A stretch of DNA of 26,162 bases from UBA4738 sp002413305 (GTDB lineage Bacteria > Actinomycetota > UBA4738). The number at the start of each line of letters is the position of its first letter. Positions within the stretch are counted from its first letter, which is position 1. A program made the position numbers and the translations under genes. Positions 12,649-21,622 of this stretch are shown in pieces. The stretch spans positions 1 through 26,162 of the forward strand of contig DAIUAM010000043.1 in the NCBI GenBank assembly GCA_036847185.1, given 5' to 3'. The notes beneath the pieces are model-generated. The model was given only the letters and a program-made list of their open reading frames with translations. It was not told the origin of the DNA and did not search any database.

Positions 12649-14307
12649 ATGAGCCTCACTGTTCGAGACGTCCTCCAGCTCGACGTCATCTGCCGCGGAA
12701 AGCCCGAAGTGGTGGCTGGTCTGTCGGGCCTCCACCGGCTCATCCGATGGGTGCACATCGCCGACATCCGGGAGGTCGCGCCTCTGCTGAAAGGGGGAGA
12801 ACTGTTGCTCACCTCCGGCCTCGGCATCGGCACCGACGCCGAACAGCAGCGAGAGTGGGTCAAACAGCTCGCCGACCGCAAGATTGCTGGCATCGTGCTG
12901 AGCTTGGGCTGGGCGTTCCGGGAAACGCCCGCCGCGGCGATCTCGGAGGCCGACCGGCTGGGCCTGCCATTCGTCGTGCTGCACGAAGCGATCCCCTTCG
13001 TGGAGGTGACCGAGCGGCTCCACTCGCTGATCGTCGACCATCAGGTCAGCTTGTTGCGCAAGGCCGAACAGATGGGGCAGGAATTCACCGAGCTCGTGCT
13101 GCATGGGGCACCGATCCGCGATGTGGTGGAGTCCTTGGCCCGGCTGGTGACCAACCCCGTCGTGCTGGAGGACGAACAGGGCCGTCTCGTCGAGTTCGCC
13201 GACTACCCAGGCGGCGATGCCGACATCGCATCGGGTTGGAAGGAACACTCGCGCGCCGGCCATCAGAACGGACCGGCCTTGCAGCTCGCCGTCGAGGACG
13301 GCCGGCCCGGGTGCGCCTGGACGGTCATCCCTCTACGCGAGCAGGCATGGGGGCGACTCCACGTGCTCTTGTTCGGCCCGTTCGATGAGATCGATCGCGT
13401 GGCCGTCGATCGGGCCGCCGTGGCCATCTCCCTGTCGCTGGTCTCCCAGGAGGACGAAGGAAGGGCAACCGATCAGGCGGAGGCTGCGCTTGTTGGCGAG
13501 GTCATCCGGGGCGACGTCACCTCTGACCACGAGCTGGTCTCCCGGGCGGCCGCGCTCGGGCGCTCATTCGAGGGGCTTCGGCTGGTGGCGTTGTCCGCCG
13601 ACGTCGACGGGTTCCGGAGCCACCTCGACCGCCACGGCCTTCGGGAGACCCAGATCCAGCGACTCAAAACGCGGATGCGGGAGGCCGTGGGGCAATCCAT
13701 CCGGGAGGCGGGATGCGGTGGCCTCAGCTCCGTCGAGAGCGACGAGGTGGTGGCGATCGTCGGCGTCCGGGCGGAGGAGAATCTCCGGGCCCGTCTCGAC
13801 GCCATCGGGAGCCGGATCGAGGCGGCCCTTGCCCGCGTCGCGGACGGCCTGTCCGCAACCGTCGGCTCGGGCCGGGAGGCCGGGTCGGTGGCCGAGCTGC
13901 CCCGGTCCTTCCGCGAAGCACGCGAGGCCGTGCGTTACGGGAAGTTGGCCGGCATCGCGCCTCGGGCCATGATCCACTTCGACGACCTCGGGGTCGACCT
14001 GCTGCTGGTTTCGTTGCCGGACCAGCAAGTGTTGCGGCGATTCGTCGAGGCGGAGCTCGGACCGCTCCTCGAATGGGACGCCGGGCGCGGCACCCCGCTG
14101 CTGCCGACGCTCCAGGCCTACCTTGCGCACGGGAGGAACAAGGCGGGCGCCGCACGGGCCCTGAGGGTGAACCGGCGCTCGCTGTACCACCGTCTCGACC
14201 GCATCTCGAAACTTCTGGGCCGCGACCTGGAGAGCCCCGAGGCCGCCACTCGGCTGACGGTGGCACTGCGCGGATTGGCGATCATCCAGCGGGGGGAGGG
14301 CCCGTGA
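12649..14307 (+). CDS. PucR-family transcriptional regulator
   Basis: 552 residues. It begins MSLTVRDVLQLDVICRGKPE and continues through RWVHIADIRE...LLKGGELLLTSGLGI, the PucR N-terminal (purine catabolism regulator-like) domain, to about residue 125. A middle region follows with a CdaR/GGDEF-like part (about 300-430). The C-terminal HTH_30 domain reads LLPTLQAYLAHGRNKAGAAR and RSLYHRLDRI. The GTG at 12634 is in frame, but family proteins start at MSLTVRDVL, so the ATG at 12649 is preferred. It ends exactly where the stop of the molybdenum hydroxylase gene begins, convergently. PucR proteins often control purine, allantoin or other nitrogen-compound catabolism, so operon B is its likely target. 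Confidence 0.9.
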   Translation: MSLTVRDVLQLDVICRGKPEVVAGLSGLHRLIRWVHIADIREVAPLLKGGELLLTSGLGIGTDAEQQREWVKQLADRKIAGIVLSLGWAFRETPAAAISEADRLGLPFVVLHEAIPFVEVTERLHSLIVDHQVSLLRKAEQMGQEFTELVLHGAPIRDVVESLARLVTNPVVLEDEQGRLVEFADYPGGDADIASGWKEHSRAGHQNGPALQLAVEDGRPGCAWTVIPLREQAWGRLHVLLFGPFDEIDRVAVDRAAVAISLSLVSQEDEGRATDQAEAALVGEVIRGDVTSDHELVSRAAALGRSFEGLRLVALSADVDGFRSHLDRHGLRETQIQRLKTRMREAVGQSIREAGCGGLSSVESDEVVAIVGVRAEENLRARLDAIGSRIEAALARVADGLSATVGSGREAGSVAELPRSFREAREAVRYGKLAGIAPRAMIHFDDLGVDLLLVSLPDQQVLRRFVEAELGPLLEWDAGRGTPLLPTLQAYLAHGRNKAGAARALRVNRRSLYHRLDRISKLLGRDLESPEAATRLTVALRGLAIIQRGEGP

Positions 14308-16734
14308 TCACGCGGGAGTCGGGCCGCCCCGTTCGCGGTCCGCGCCGACACCGCGCCGCTCCCGAAGCGCGGCGAGGACCCGTTCGGGCGTGATGGGCAG
14401 CTCGGTGATCCGGACGCCGATAGCGTCCGCCACCGCGTTGGCCAAGACGGCCGCGGGAGGGGCGATGGGCGGCTCCCCGATGCCCCGGGCGCCGAACGGG
14501 CCCTTCCCCAGTCCTATCTCCAATGGGATGGCCCTGACGTCGGGAACGTCGGCCGAGGTTGGCATGAGGTAGTCCGCAAACAACGACGACTCCGGGATCC
14601 CCTCGACGATGCGGATCTCCTCAGAGAGGGCGTACCCGATTCCCTGCACCGCCCCACCCTGGATCTGGCCCTCCACTCGCTGCGGATTGATCATTCGCCC
14701 CACGTCGTGGCAGGCCACGTAGCGCAGGATCCGGATCTGCCCGGTCTCAAGATCGACTGCCACGTCCGCGGCGTGCGTGCCGAATGTGAAATCAGGGAAG
14801 GTCTGGCCGCGGCCGGTCCGCACGTCGAAGTGTCCTGTCTCGGCCTCGAACGTTGAGAGGTGAAACGGCATCACGCCGCGCTCCTCGGCCGCGCCCGAGA
14901 GCTCGGCCAAGGACAGGAACCGGTCGGCACCACCTCGAACAGCCACCCGATCGTCCGCGAACTCGAGCTCGGCCGGATCGTCGACACCGAGCAAGCTCGT
15001 CGCCACAGGAGCGAGCTTGTCCCGGAGCTCCCTCGCCGTCTTCAGCACCGCGTTGCCGGACATGTACAGCTGGCGGGTGCCGAAGGTCCCGCCCGACAGC
15101 GGGGTGAGGGCCGTATCGGCGATGTGGACGCTGATCCGGTCCGGGTGCACGCCCAGCACCTCGGCGGTGATCTGGGCGAGCGACGCCGCCTGTCCCGCGC
15201 CCAGGTCGGTGACCCCGATCCGGACCACGGCGCTCCCGTCGCGCTCCAGGCCCATCCAGCACGACGCGCGATCGGCGAAGAACCGCGACCGCCCGTACGG
15301 CTGGATGCCGCAGGCGAAGCCGCGACCGACCAGGTAGTGAGCGTTTGTGTCACCGCCATCGAGAGCCGCGTCGCCACTGCCGGCCTCCTCATCCAACGCT
15401 TCGAGGGCCGTCTGCAGCGTCTCCCGGACGGCCACGTAGGTGTCCAGCTGCTCGTGCGTCGGCAGTTGTCCCCCCTTCTTGATGAAGTTCCGTTCCCGGA
15501 TCTCGGTCCGCGACAGACCCAGCTGGTCGGCAAGGCGATCCATCTGCGATTCGTACCCGAACACCACCTGCATGGCGCCGAACCCTCGCATCGCGCTGGT
15601 CGGCACGTTGTTCGTGAAGACCGCGGTCGACTCCACACGGACGTTCGGCACGTCGTACGGCCCAGCCGCGGTGACCGCCCCGGCGAACAGCACGCGCGGG
15701 CTGAGCAGCGGGTACGCGCCTGCGTCCCCCACGATCCTGACGGTCTCGCCGACGATGCGGCCGTCGGACATGACCCCGGTCCGGTAGTACATGGTGAACG
15801 GGTGACGCTTTTGCCTGGCCAGCAGCGACTCCTGGCGGGACCACACCATCTTCACCGGCCGCCGGGTGGCCCACACCAACAGCGCCAGGTACGGCTCGAT
15901 GGTCATGTCCTCCTTGCCGCCGAAACCCCCTCCCATGTAGGTCCCGATGACCCGGACCTTGGTGTGCGGCACACCTAGGATCTGGGCGATCTCTCGGGCG
16001 TGCTCAATCACCTGGGTGGCCACCCGAAGGGTCACCACCCCGTCCCCGTCGATCCATCCAACGCCCGCCTCGGGCTCCATGTAGGCGTGGTCGACGAACT
16101 GTGTCCTGTACTCGCCCTCGACCACCGCGTCCGCCGTCCGCAGGGCCTCGTCAGGATCACCGCGCTCCAGCCGCCACTCAACGAGCCGGTTGCCCTGCCG
16201 GTGGACCAGGGGGGCGTCGGGGGCCAGGGCCGCCTCTGGATCGAAGACGCCCGGGTGATCGCGATAGTCCACCAGGACGCGGTCGGCCGCATCTTCCGCT
16301 GCGGCGGCAGTCTCGGCCGCAACGACGGCCACCGGTTCACCCTGGTAGCGAACGCGGTCCGCCGCGAGGACTGGCTGAACGATCGGGTCCATCCCCAGCC
16401 CGCTGGCCTCTTCGGTGATGGCGTTGCGGGGCACATCCGCCGCGGTTAGAACCGCGTGGACGCCCGGAATCGCCAGCGCCCCGGAGCGGTCGATTCGTTC
16501 GATCAGAGCGGAGGGCAGCTGGGCCCGAACGATCCTCCCGTAGAGCATGCCCGGCATTCGCCAGTCGTCCGCGTAGGAGAGCTCTCCGCGGACCTTCTGT
16601 TCGAAGTCGCGATGCGAGATGGACGTGCCCACCACACGGAAGGTCTCGCCGGTTCGAACCAGCTCGCCGGGCGGCCCGACGGGCGCGACCGGAACGGCCG
16701 GCGGAGCGGTCCGCGCGTCGACGCCGGCGGTCAC
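14308..16734 (-). CDS. Molybdopterin-binding large subunit of a xanthine dehydrogenase/aldehyde oxidase-type hydroxylase
   Basis: 808 residues with a small N-terminal a/b hammerhead domain and the large Moco domain. Visible motifs are GGGFGGKED (268-276), AMRGFGAMQ (381-389, with the substrate-loop Arg R383) and, near the end, GIGEPP with the catalytic Glu E754. The AYRCSFR active-site loop of form I CO dehydrogenase is absent, so this is a hydroxylase and not CoxL. It would insert oxygen from water into a heterocycle or aldehyde. GTG start overlaps the small-subunit stop by 4 bp (GTGA). Its stop abuts that of the PucR gene. Last gene of operon B. Confidence 0.92.
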   Translation of the reverse strand: MTAGVDARTAPPAVPVAPVGPPGELVRTGETFRVVGTSISHRDFEQKVRGELSYADDWRMPGMLYGRIVRAQLPSALIERIDRSGALAIPGVHAVLTAADVPRNAITEEASGLGMDPIVQPVLAADRVRYQGEPVAVVAAETAAAAEDAADRVLVDYRDHPGVFDPEAALAPDAPLVHRQGNRLVEWRLERGDPDEALRTADAVVEGEYRTQFVDHAYMEPEAGVGWIDGDGVVTLRVATQVIEHAREIAQILGVPHTKVRVIGTYMGGGFGGKEDMTIEPYLALLVWATRRPVKMVWSRQESLLARQKRHPFTMYYRTGVMSDGRIVGETVRIVGDAGAYPLLSPRVLFAGAVTAAGPYDVPNVRVESTAVFTNNVPTSAMRGFGAMQVVFGYESQMDRLADQLGLSRTEIRERNFIKKGGQLPTHEQLDTYVAVRETLQTALEALDEEAGSGDAALDGGDTNAHYLVGRGFACGIQPYGRSRFFADRASCWMGLERDGSAVVRIGVTDLGAGQAASLAQITAEVLGVHPDRISVHIADTALTPLSGGTFGTRQLYMSGNAVLKTARELRDKLAPVATSLLGVDDPAELEFADDRVAVRGGADRFLSLAELSGAAEERGVMPFHLSTFEAETGHFDVRTGRGQTFPDFTFGTHAADVAVDLETGQIRILRYVACHDVGRMINPQRVEGQIQGGAVQGIGYALSEEIRIVEGIPESSLFADYLMPTSADVPDVRAIPLEIGLGKGPFGARGIGEPPIAPPAAVLANAVADAIGVRITELPITPERVLAALRERRGVGADRERGGPTPA

Positions 16735-17219
16735 GGCGACCCGTCCGCCTCGGCGGATCTCACATAGGCCTCCACCGCGTCGAGGATCTTCACGTAGCCG
16801 GTGCACCGGCACAGGTTCCCCGCCAGCGCGGCTCGGATCTCTTCCCGCCCGGCACGGGGATGCTCACGGACGAACTCGTATGCGGTCACCACCATGCCCG
16901 GGGTGCAGAACCCGCACTGCGAAGCCCCATGATCGAGGAAGCTCCGTTGAAGCGGGTGGAGGTCCGCCCCTTCGGAGAGCCCCTTGACTGTGGTGACCGC
17001 ACACCCGTCGGCCTGGATGGCGAAGAGCAGACATGCGTTCACGGACTCCCCGTTCAGGAGCACGGCGCACGTGCCGCAGAGGCCCTCGCCGCAGCCATAC
17101 TTCACCTCGGTGAACCCCAGGTCGTCGCGGAGGACCTCCATGAGCGTCTGGTGTGGGAAGACCCATGCCTCGCGCCGCTCCCCGTTGAGCTCGAGCGTCA
17201 CCAGCGATCGTGCCGTCAT
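16731..17219 (-). CDS. [2Fe-2S] small subunit of the molybdenum hydroxylase
   Basis: 162 residues, the normal length for CoxS/XdhC-type subunits. The plant-type ferredoxin domain holds the first cluster with C43, C48, C51 and C63 (YGCGEGLCGTC...NAC). The helical domain holds the second with C102, C105, C137 and C139 (QCGFCTPGM...CRCTGY). It passes electrons from the Moco subunit to the FAD subunit. Start ATG overlaps the FAD-subunit stop (ATGA) and its own stop overlaps the large-subunit GTG. Confidence 0.93.
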   Translation of the reverse strand: MTARSLVTLELNGERREAWVFPHQTLMEVLRDDLGFTEVKYGCGEGLCGTCAVLLNGESVNACLLFAIQADGCAVTTVKGLSEGADLHPLQRSFLDHGASQCGFCTPGMVVTAYEFVREHPRAGREEIRAALAGNLCRCTGYVKILDAVEAYVRSAEADGSP

Positions 17220-18097
17220 GCTGCCCCTCCCCTGCCAGCCCGGGCCGCCGCCGCCAGCAGCGCCCGCCGGACGTAGACGGCGACCATCTCACGCCGGTAC
17301 GCGCCGGAGCCATGCACGGCATCCGGGGGGTCAACCGCGGCCGATGCCCGCCGGCCTACTTCCGCGGCCGAAGCCTCGTCGATCGAGCCATTCTGAAGGA
17401 CCGCCCCCGCCTCGTCCGAGAGGTCGACGGGCCGCTCCCCCACCGCGCCCACAGTGAGGCGAACGCGCGCGCACTGCCCGGCGTCGTCCAGATCGATCAA
17501 GGCCGCGGCTTCCACCAGGGCGAAGTCGCCAACCCGGCGAATAAGCTCGAGGAAGGCCCATCCCCGGCCGGATGCGATGACCGGAACCTCGACTGCGGTC
17601 ACCACCTCCCCGGGCTCCAGCGCCGTGGTGAAGTACGTCTGGAAGAAGTTCGAGGCGGCGATGATCCGCTCCCCAGAAGGCCCCAGCACGCGCACGGCAC
17701 CCTCGAGTGCGACCAAGGAGCATGGTAGCTCGCCGGCCGGGTCGGCATGGGCAACGCTTCCGCCGATCGTGCCTCGGTGGCGGACCCGGATATTCCCGAT
17801 CCAGCTCGCCGCCTCGGCCAGGATGGGACAGGCGTCCCGGACCACCACCGACCGCTGCAGCGTGGCGTGCCGCGTCAGCGCCGGCACCACGAGCCGGCCG
17901 CTCTCGCGGCGAGGCTCACCGTCCCCGGCGCCGTTCACGTCGATCAGAAGAGCTGGCGTGGCCAGCCGCAACGCCATCATCGGGACCAGGCTCTGTCCGC
18001 CCGCCAAGACCTTCGCCTCCTCTCCGCCCTCCTGCAGCAGTTGAACAGCCTGCGGCCAGGATGTGGCGCCGGCATAGTCGAAGAGCGAGGGATACAT
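17216..18097 (-). CDS. FAD-binding middle subunit of the molybdenum hydroxylase
   Basis: 293 residues. FAD motifs of the CoxM/XdhB class are present: AGGQSLVPMM (32-41) and TIGGSVAHADPAGE (110-123), followed by the CO-dehydrogenase flavoprotein C-terminal domain (about 180-285). The frame is open further upstream, but that overlaps the isomerase gene. The ATG at 18097 (MYPSLFDY) fits family N-termini and leaves a 7-bp gap. The subunit order M-S-L, all overlapping, is classic for heterotrimeric molybdenum hydroxylases. Confidence 0.92.
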   Translation of the reverse strand: MYPSLFDYAGATSWPQAVQLLQEGGEEAKVLAGGQSLVPMMALRLATPALLIDVNGAGDGEPRRESGRLVVPALTRHATLQRSVVVRDACPILAEAASWIGNIRVRHRGTIGGSVAHADPAGELPCSLVALEGAVRVLGPSGERIIAASNFFQTYFTTALEPGEVVTAVEVPVIASGRGWAFLELIRRVGDFALVEAAALIDLDDAGQCARVRLTVGAVGERPVDLSDEAGAVLQNGSIDEASAAEVGRRASAAVDPPDAVHGSGAYRREMVAVYVRRALLAAAARAGRGGAA

Positions 18098-18104
18098 GGC
18101 AGGC

Positions 18105-18884
18105 TCAGACCCGCTCCGGAGTCGTTCCGGACAGGGGCAGGTCGAATCGCTCGAACACGGCTTCGAGGACCGCATGGTTGCTGGTCACGGCGGGGACGCC
18201 GAGGGCGTCCTCGATGCCGGACATCGCATCGATGGCATGGAAGTTCGTGCAGGACGCGAACAGCAGATCGAGGTCGACCCCCGAGAACCGGTCGACGGCG
18301 AAGGCCACGATGTCCTCGGGGGGGACCTCTGCGATGGCGAAGTTCTCGTCGATGCCGAGGCCATGGATGCCCAGAACACTCAGGCCGTCGGCCTCGAGGC
18401 TTGCGGCGATCTTGTCGTTGAGGCTCTCCACGTACGGAGTGATCACGCCGACCTTGCTCGCCCCTCGTCGGGCAATGGCCGTTCGAACCGAGGCGATCGT
18501 GCTGATGACGTCTGCCCCACTGGCGTCGGCGATTCGCGCGCACAACTCGCGGTCGAAGTCGTCGCCGCGGAGGGCGCCGGCGCTCGTGCATCCGAACACC
18601 ACGACGTCGGGACGGGCCGAGCCGACGTCTCGTGCCGCCGGCATGGTGTACTGATCGAGCATCACCGCCTCACCTTCGGGGGTGGTCTCCTCCAGGAACA
18701 TCCGGCCCGTGTGGACGGTGAAACCCGCAGGCAGCCGTCGGTAGACGTCCACCTCCATGACCGTGTTCGAGGAGGGGACGAGGAGTCCCAGGCGGTGCCG
18801 ACTCCCGGGGCCCCCCGGCGGTCGGTCGACCCCATGGCGGTCACCCTCGGGTGCCGCGCGAACCGGACTGCCGTCAGCCGGCAT
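18105..18884 (-). CDS. Maleate isomerase / arylmalonate decarboxylase-type protein (Asp/Glu racemase superfamily)
   Basis: 259 residues from ATG 18884 (a GTG at 18890 is an alternative; both overlap the end of the DUF6282 gene). The fold markers are GLLVPSSNTVME near the start, with N40, and the two catalytic cysteines C99 (VFGCTSAGA) and C212 (FASCTNFHA). This two-Cys pattern with the PSSNT motif is closest to maleate cis-trans isomerases; arylmalonate decarboxylases and racemases are related alternatives. In nicotinate catabolism maleate isomerase makes fumarate from maleate, and the molybdenum hydroxylase genes next door suit such a route. The first 30 residues are Pro/Gly-rich and may not all be translated. 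Confidence 0.8.
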   Translation of the reverse strand: MPADGSPVRAAPEGDRHGVDRPPGGPGSRHRLGLLVPSSNTVMEVDVYRRLPAGFTVHTGRMFLEETTPEGEAVMLDQYTMPAARDVGSARPDVVVFGCTSAGALRGDDFDRELCARIADASGADVISTIASVRTAIARRGASKVGVITPYVESLNDKIAASLEADGLSVLGIHGLGIDENFAIAEVPPEDIVAFAVDRFSGVDLDLLFASCTNFHAIDAMSGIEDALGVPAVTSNHAVLEAVFERFDLPLSGTTPERV

Positions 18885-19812
18885 TCGCACCCGATCCAGA
18901 GGTGGGCGCTTCGGGCGAGAGGGATGGTCCCGTATCGATACCCAGCAGTTCCGCCGGGTTCACGCGGATCAACTGGTTGATGTCCTCCTCGGACACGCCG
19001 CTCTCCCAGATCGACTGGGCGAAGATCCTTAGCGCCTCGGCCGGCATCGGGTTGTGTCGCTGTCCCGTGTCGCTCACCAACAGGCAGTGGTTCGCGCCGA
19101 CCGCGTTCACGGCTTCCGCCACCCTGACTGGATCCGCGTAACGCCACATCGGTGAGATGGTGCAGTACCCGAATTCGGCATAGGCGCCCAGCCGGGTGAG
19201 CTCTTCCAGCTCCTCCAATTTGAGGTTCGGGACCTTGAAGAAGGGATGGGTGATGACGATCTTCTCGACGCCACGCCGCCGGGCCTCGGTCACCAAGGTG
19301 AGGATCTCCTTCGGCGAGAGGTGGCAGGTGCCGAGGATAGCGCCATGGCTCGCTAGGAGGTCGAGGACCCCCAACGTCTCGGGGCGAAGGTTCCCTTCAT
19401 CGTCGGTCACCGAGATCCCGGTCCCGCCAGCACCCCGCTGATCACTGGTTTGCACGTCGTAGGCGCCGGTCCCGCCGTGCATCTCGGCATGGAACGCGGC
19501 GTCAACCGTTGGCATCCACACCTCTTTGGCCCCTAGCCGGAGCGCCGCCTCCGCGGCCGCGGGGTTGATGCCTCCCACAGACCGATTGAGCACGATCCCT
19601 CCGAACACGCGCATCCCCGACGCCATCTTCTCGGTGAGGTAGGCCCGGCTGACGGTGGGCTCACTGTGGCACTTGATGACGACTGCGCGAAGCCCCATCC
19701 CGTTGGCGTGCTGAACCACCTCCAGGTCGTCCGCCAGCCGCGGGAACAGATCGGGGTGCGGATGGCAATGCATGTCGATGGCGCCCGAGACATCGATCAG
19801 CGGTCCCTTCAC
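18874..19812 (-). CDS. DUF6282 family, predicted metal-dependent hydrolase
   Basis: 312 residues. The N-terminus IDMHCHPHPD (H15, H17) is the metal-binding HxH strand of the amidohydrolase/PHP superfamilies. Further likely ligands are in KCHSEP, VITHPFF and SDTGQRHN. The overall pattern matches proteins annotated as DUF6282, for which I know no defined reaction. GTG start overlaps the CoA-transferase B stop by 4 bp. A hydrolytic ring-opening, deformylation or deamination step fits the operon, but this is inference. Confidence 0.75.
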   Translation of the reverse strand: MKGPLIDVSGAIDMHCHPHPDLFPRLADDLEVVQHANGMGLRAVVIKCHSEPTVSRAYLTEKMASGMRVFGGIVLNRSVGGINPAAAEAALRLGAKEVWMPTVDAAFHAEMHGGTGAYDVQTSDQRGAGGTGISVTDDEGNLRPETLGVLDLLASHGAILGTCHLSPKEILTLVTEARRRGVEKIVITHPFFKVPNLKLEELEELTRLGAYAEFGYCTISPMWRYADPVRVAEAVNAVGANHCLLVSDTGQRHNPMPAEALRIFAQSIWESGVSEEDINQLIRVNPAELLGIDTGPSLSPEAPTSGSGANAG

Positions 19813-20657
19813 GAACGAGCCACCTCCTCCATCGAATCAGCATCGGTGCCCGAGGCCGAGCCGGGGACCGTGCCTCCAACCATCGCATCGGGTTTGGGAG
19901 CATCCACCGTTGGTCCCTCGCGAAGCCGTCGGAGCGCCGACAGCTCGTCCGCCCGAGGCGGGGCAAGCTCGCGAACCTCCCTCGGTAGGACGAGCTCGAA
20001 GCCGGTCGCCTGCACCACCTCCTCGGTGGACACCCCGGGTTGGAGGGCGGCCAGCCGCATCCGCTTCGACTCCGGCTCGTAGTCCAGGACGGCTAAGTCC
20101 GTGATCACAGCCGCTGGCCGGCTCTTGGTGAGCCCGGCCCGCTCGCGGCTGTCTCCGCCGTCCAGCCAGCCGGGGCTGGTGACGAAGTCGACCCGCTCCA
20201 CGAACCGCCGCGGCTCGTGCCGAGTCATCACGAAGACCTCCCGGCAGCTCGACACGATGTCGTTCGCGCCGCCGCTCCCCGGCAGGCGCACCTTCGGGTG
20301 GGCCGGGTCGCCGATCAGCGTCGTATTGACGTTGCCGTAGCGGTCGATCTGCGCGGCCCCCACAATGCCGTAGTCAAACCGCCCCCGCTGGGCGAACAGG
20401 AAGGTGTCGACGATCCCCGTCAGCATGACCGAGCGCCGTGCGCCCCGCATCTCGTTCGTCGAGATGGGCAACTTCCCGGGCAGCATCTTCGGACCGATGT
20501 ACCCACCCTCCAGCACGATGGTCAGGTCCGGGGCGTGGAGCTGCTGGGCCAGGACGCTCGCGATCAGCGGGGCACCCACGCCGGCGAACACGACTCGGTG
20601 GTTCCGGAGCATCCTGCTCCCGGCCACGATCATCCGGTCCTCCGGGTCCACCGTCAT
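19809..20657 (-). CDS. CoA-transferase beta subunit (GctB/IpdB-like, family I)
   Basis: 282 residues. The family-I fold is shown by FAGVGAPLIASVLAQQLHAP, the active-site strand VLEGGYIG with probable catalytic E50, GIVGAAQIDRYGNVNTT, GSGGANDI, and the C-terminal LQPGVSTEEVVQATGFEL. A 50-residue low-complexity tail follows. With subunit A it would move CoA onto a carboxylic acid. The same family includes the steroid ring-opening hydrolase IpdAB, so C-C hydrolysis of a cyclic CoA ester is a second possibility. ATG overlaps the subunit A stop by 4 bp. Confidence 0.87.
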   Translation of the reverse strand: MTVDPEDRMIVAGSRMLRNHRVVFAGVGAPLIASVLAQQLHAPDLTIVLEGGYIGPKMLPGKLPISTNEMRGARRSVMLTGIVDTFLFAQRGRFDYGIVGAAQIDRYGNVNTTLIGDPAHPKVRLPGSGGANDIVSSCREVFVMTRHEPRRFVERVDFVTSPGWLDGGDSRERAGLTKSRPAAVITDLAVLDYEPESKRMRLAALQPGVSTEEVVQATGFELVLPREVRELAPPRADELSALRRLREGPTVDAPKPDAMVGGTVPGSASGTDADSMEEVARS

Positions 20658-21622
20658 CGCACGGACAGCTCCCGGGCCCGGCGCTGTTGCCGGAGGAGCG
20701 TCGTGGCGCCGACGCGGTCGAGGAACCCCTCGAAGCTTCCCGGCTCGTCGAGATAGGTTCGCAGGTACTCACGCACCCCTTCCTCGCCCTTGGCCTCGAC
20801 CAGCGCCGCGTACTCGTCGAAGTGCTCGAACGAGGCCTCGTACAGCCCGTAGCATTCGTGGGGATAGGAGCCGAACGGCACCTCCACTACCGCATCCACG
20901 ATGAAGTGCGGGATCAGGGTTCGGTCCGACTGGCCCACGATCACGGATGGATCGACGATCTCCTCCGCCGTCACCACCACGCGACGGGCTGCGGCCGCGA
21001 TCTCCCTGTCCATGTAGGTCGCGCCGTCGACCTGCGCGTTGCCGAAGGGGTCGGCGCGGTGGACGTGCACCAGGGCCACGTCCGGGGTCAGCTCGGGCAC
21101 AACGGCGACCCGACGGCCGGTGAACGGACAGTCCATCTCCTTGGCCCCCGCCAGTGACAGGAGGTCCGATCCCAGCAGTGAGGTCGTGGGGAGGAAGGGC
21201 ACGCCCATGGCGGCCGCCTGGAATCGGAGGCCGAGCGACAGGTGGCTCCACTCTTCGTACGCGGCGCGACCGCCTTCGACGTACCGCCGGAAGACCTTCG
21301 GGATCCCCCACGGGAGGCCGATGCCGACCCAGCTCGTGACCAGCTTCGTGGAAGCCTCTCGCACCAGGAACAACTCCGCCTCGTAGCACATCAGACTTCG
21401 GGCGAGGGTCAGTTCCCGCTTTCCGGCCCGGAGCAGCTCGAGCAGCATGGCCCAGGGCGTGCGCGAGTAGAGGCAGCCCCCGATCGCCACGACGTCCCCG
21501 TCCCGAACCAGGCCAGCCGCTTCGGCGAGCGTGGTGCGCTTGTCGACCGGGGGTGCGTCGTCGGCGATTGGCCTGCGTGCATCGGCCGGTGGTGGGGGTT
21601 CGGACCGGGTGGTCTCGCCCAT
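20654..21622 (-). CDS. CoA-transferase alpha subunit (GctA/IpdA-like)
   Basis: 322 residues. After a Pro-rich N-terminal 25 residues it shows the CoA-transferase alpha pattern: LVRDGDVVAIGGCLYSRTPW, then VALVHVHRADPFGNAQVDGA and MDREIAAAARRVVVTAEEIV, ending with the extended helical tail FEHFDEYAALVEAKGEEGVR seen in GctA/IpdA relatives. It pairs with the beta subunit encoded next. Its ATG follows directly on the TGA of the LLM gene (TGAATG), so translation is coupled. Confidence 0.87.
   Translation of the reverse strand: MGETTRSEPPPPADARRPIADDAPPVDKRTTLAEAAGLVRDGDVVAIGGCLYSRTPWAMLLELLRAGKRELTLARSLMCYEAELFLVREASTKLVTSWVGIGLPWGIPKVFRRYVEGGRAAYEEWSHLSLGLRFQAAAMGVPFLPTTSLLGSDLLSLAGAKEMDCPFTGRRVAVVPELTPDVALVHVHRADPFGNAQVDGATYMDREIAAAARRVVVTAEEIVDPSVIVGQSDRTLIPHFIVDAVVEVPFGSYPHECYGLYEASFEHFDEYAALVEAKGEEGVREYLRTYLDEPGSFEGFLDRVGATTLLRQQRRARELSVR

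Noticed and set aside
12565..13263. A 232-codon minus-strand open frame opposite the PucR gene
   Set aside because: It mirrors the N-terminal domain of the PucR-type protein, whose family start and motifs fit the plus strand.
14860..15978. A 372-codon plus-strand open frame
   Set aside because: It lies antisense within the molybdopterin subunit, whose motifs are unmistakable.
14308..18097. Carbon monoxide dehydrogenase (CoxMSL)
   Set aside because: The subunit order M-S-L matches, but the large subunit lacks the AYRCSFR active-site loop and has AMRGFGAMQ instead.
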